Source: Desulfobacteraceae bacterium
GTDB lineage: Bacteria > Desulfobacterota > Syntrophobacteria > BM002
Assembly: GCA_002899795.1 (NCBI GenBank)
Contig: PPDG01000286.1
Coordinates: 1 to 6,122 of the forward strand
DNA length: 6,122 nucleotides
Reading direction: 5' to 3'
Part shown: piece by piece, positions 5,735 through 6,122 of the stretch
Position numbering within the stretch: position 1 is the stretch's first letter
Layout: each line of letters opens with the position of its first letter
Notes under the pieces: model-generated
What the model saw: the letters and a program-made list of their open reading frames with translations, nothing else
What the model was told of the DNA's origin: nothing
Database searches by the model: none
Program-made: the position numbers and the translations under genes

Positions 5735-5783
5735 GTCAGGAGCCAGGTGTCAGAATACAGCAGGCAAAGAGCAGAGGGCATAG
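5735..5783. repeat. Degenerate GTCAGG/CAGAG repeat tract after the permease gene
   Basis: GTCAGGAGCCAGGTGTCAGA begins just after the permease stop and continues as CAG- and AGAG-rich sequence. It shares the exact 11-mer CAGGTGTCAGA with the tract after arsR. No terminator hairpin is seen, so readthrough into the next gene is possible. Confidence 0.55.
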
Positions 5784-5848
5784 AGAATAGAGTTAAAATA
5801 TGTATTATGTAGCTGAGAGCTGACGTCTATAATACGGGAGCTTACATT

Positions 5849-6122
5849 ATGGATATTAAAGTATTGGGGCCTGGTTGTCCAAAATGTCACACTTTGGAGA
5901 AGAACACCCGAGAGGCGGTAAAAGAACTGGGCCTCGAGGCTGAAGTGAGTAAGGTCACTGATGTGAATGAGATTGCTGGATACGGAGTATTCATTACTCC
6001 TGGCCTGGTGGTGGATGGAGAGGTCAAGCTTACGGGGAAGGTGGCGACAAAAACCGAGATTAAGAAGCTACTGATCGAATACTATTCGCTGTCTGTTGTC
6101 CGTGGTCAAAAGGCGCAAAGCG
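5849..6122 (+). CDS. Mini-thioredoxin (redox-active disulfide protein 2 family), 3' end beyond the window
   Basis: 91 codons are visible and the frame is open at the right edge. MDIKVLGPGCPKCHTLEKN has the CPKC active site (C10, C13) at the end of the first strand, and the cis-proline loop follows at ITPGLVVDGE (P51). This is the glutaredoxin-like thioredoxin fold of the roughly 77-80-residue family often found beside COG0701 permeases and ArsR regulators. It probably passes electrons or holds a thiol-bound metalloid for the permease. The start is supported by GGGAG at 5836-5840. The family core ends near residue 80 (LLIEYYS), but the frame continues as SVVRGQKAQ. That extra stretch is encoded by sequence resembling the local intergenic repeats, so the natural stop may have been lost. 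The spacing of 119 bases from the permease allows a shared transcript. Confidence 0.85.
   Translation, partial: MDIKVLGPGCPKCHTLEKNTREAVKELGLEAEVSKVTDVNEIAGYGVFITPGLVVDGEVKLTGKVATKTEIKKLLIEYYSLSVVRGQKAQS

Noticed and set aside
5099..5812. Minus-strand 198-codon and plus-strand 165-codon frames over the permease 3' half
   Set aside because: They overlap well-supported transmembrane coding sequence and have no recognisable protein features.
5828..5833. Perfect TATAAT before the thioredoxin gene as a promoter
   Set aside because: No reasonable -35 lies 16-18 bases upstream, and the resulting start would fall in or after the ribosome site GGGAG (5836-5840), so it is probably a chance match.

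Overview
The window looks like a chromosomal piece of an anaerobic, sulfide-assimilating bacterium of medium G+C. Chloroflexota or Desulfobacterota-like lineages are plausible, but the lineage is an inference. The clues are a methanogen-type homocysteine biosynthesis gene (HcyBio/DUF39), a long EpsC-type serine acetyltransferase, and an ArsR / COG0701 permease / CxxC mini-thioredoxin set. No rRNA, tRNA, CRISPR array or transposase gene is visible.

Layout. The left half (1-3668) is read on the minus strand and concerns sulfur assimilation. In order of transcription it holds a strong promoter (3641-3668), a leader of about 300 nt, cysE (2344-3330), cysK (1423-2337), a 17-bp perfect inverted repeat (1343-1421), and an HcyBio gene (1-1224) that runs off the left edge. 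CysE and CysK make cysteine from serine, acetyl-CoA and sulfide. HcyBio proteins put sulfide-level sulfur into aspartate semialdehyde to make homocysteine. Both sulfur amino acids would therefore be made next to each other without methionine-type sulfhydrylases.

The right half (3710-6122) is read on the plus strand and looks like a metalloid-response and efflux module. It holds an arsR promoter with an AT-rich palindromic operator, arsR (3765-4109), a permease of the COG0701/DUF318 (ArsP-like) family (4350-5729), and a CPKC mini-thioredoxin (5849 to the right edge). The two halves diverge from the 3630-3740 region.

The most interesting element is in the cysE leader. A 47-codon open reading frame (3460-3603, minus), with a strong Shine-Dalgarno sequence, carries four consecutive Cys codons and six in total. 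It looks like a cysteine-sensing leader peptide that controls cysE-cysK, and it is followed by RNA that could form alternative stems. The gaps between genes also hold degenerate CAGGTGTCAGA-type and GCATAGCGC-type repeats. One of these seems to have invaded the end of the thioredoxin gene.
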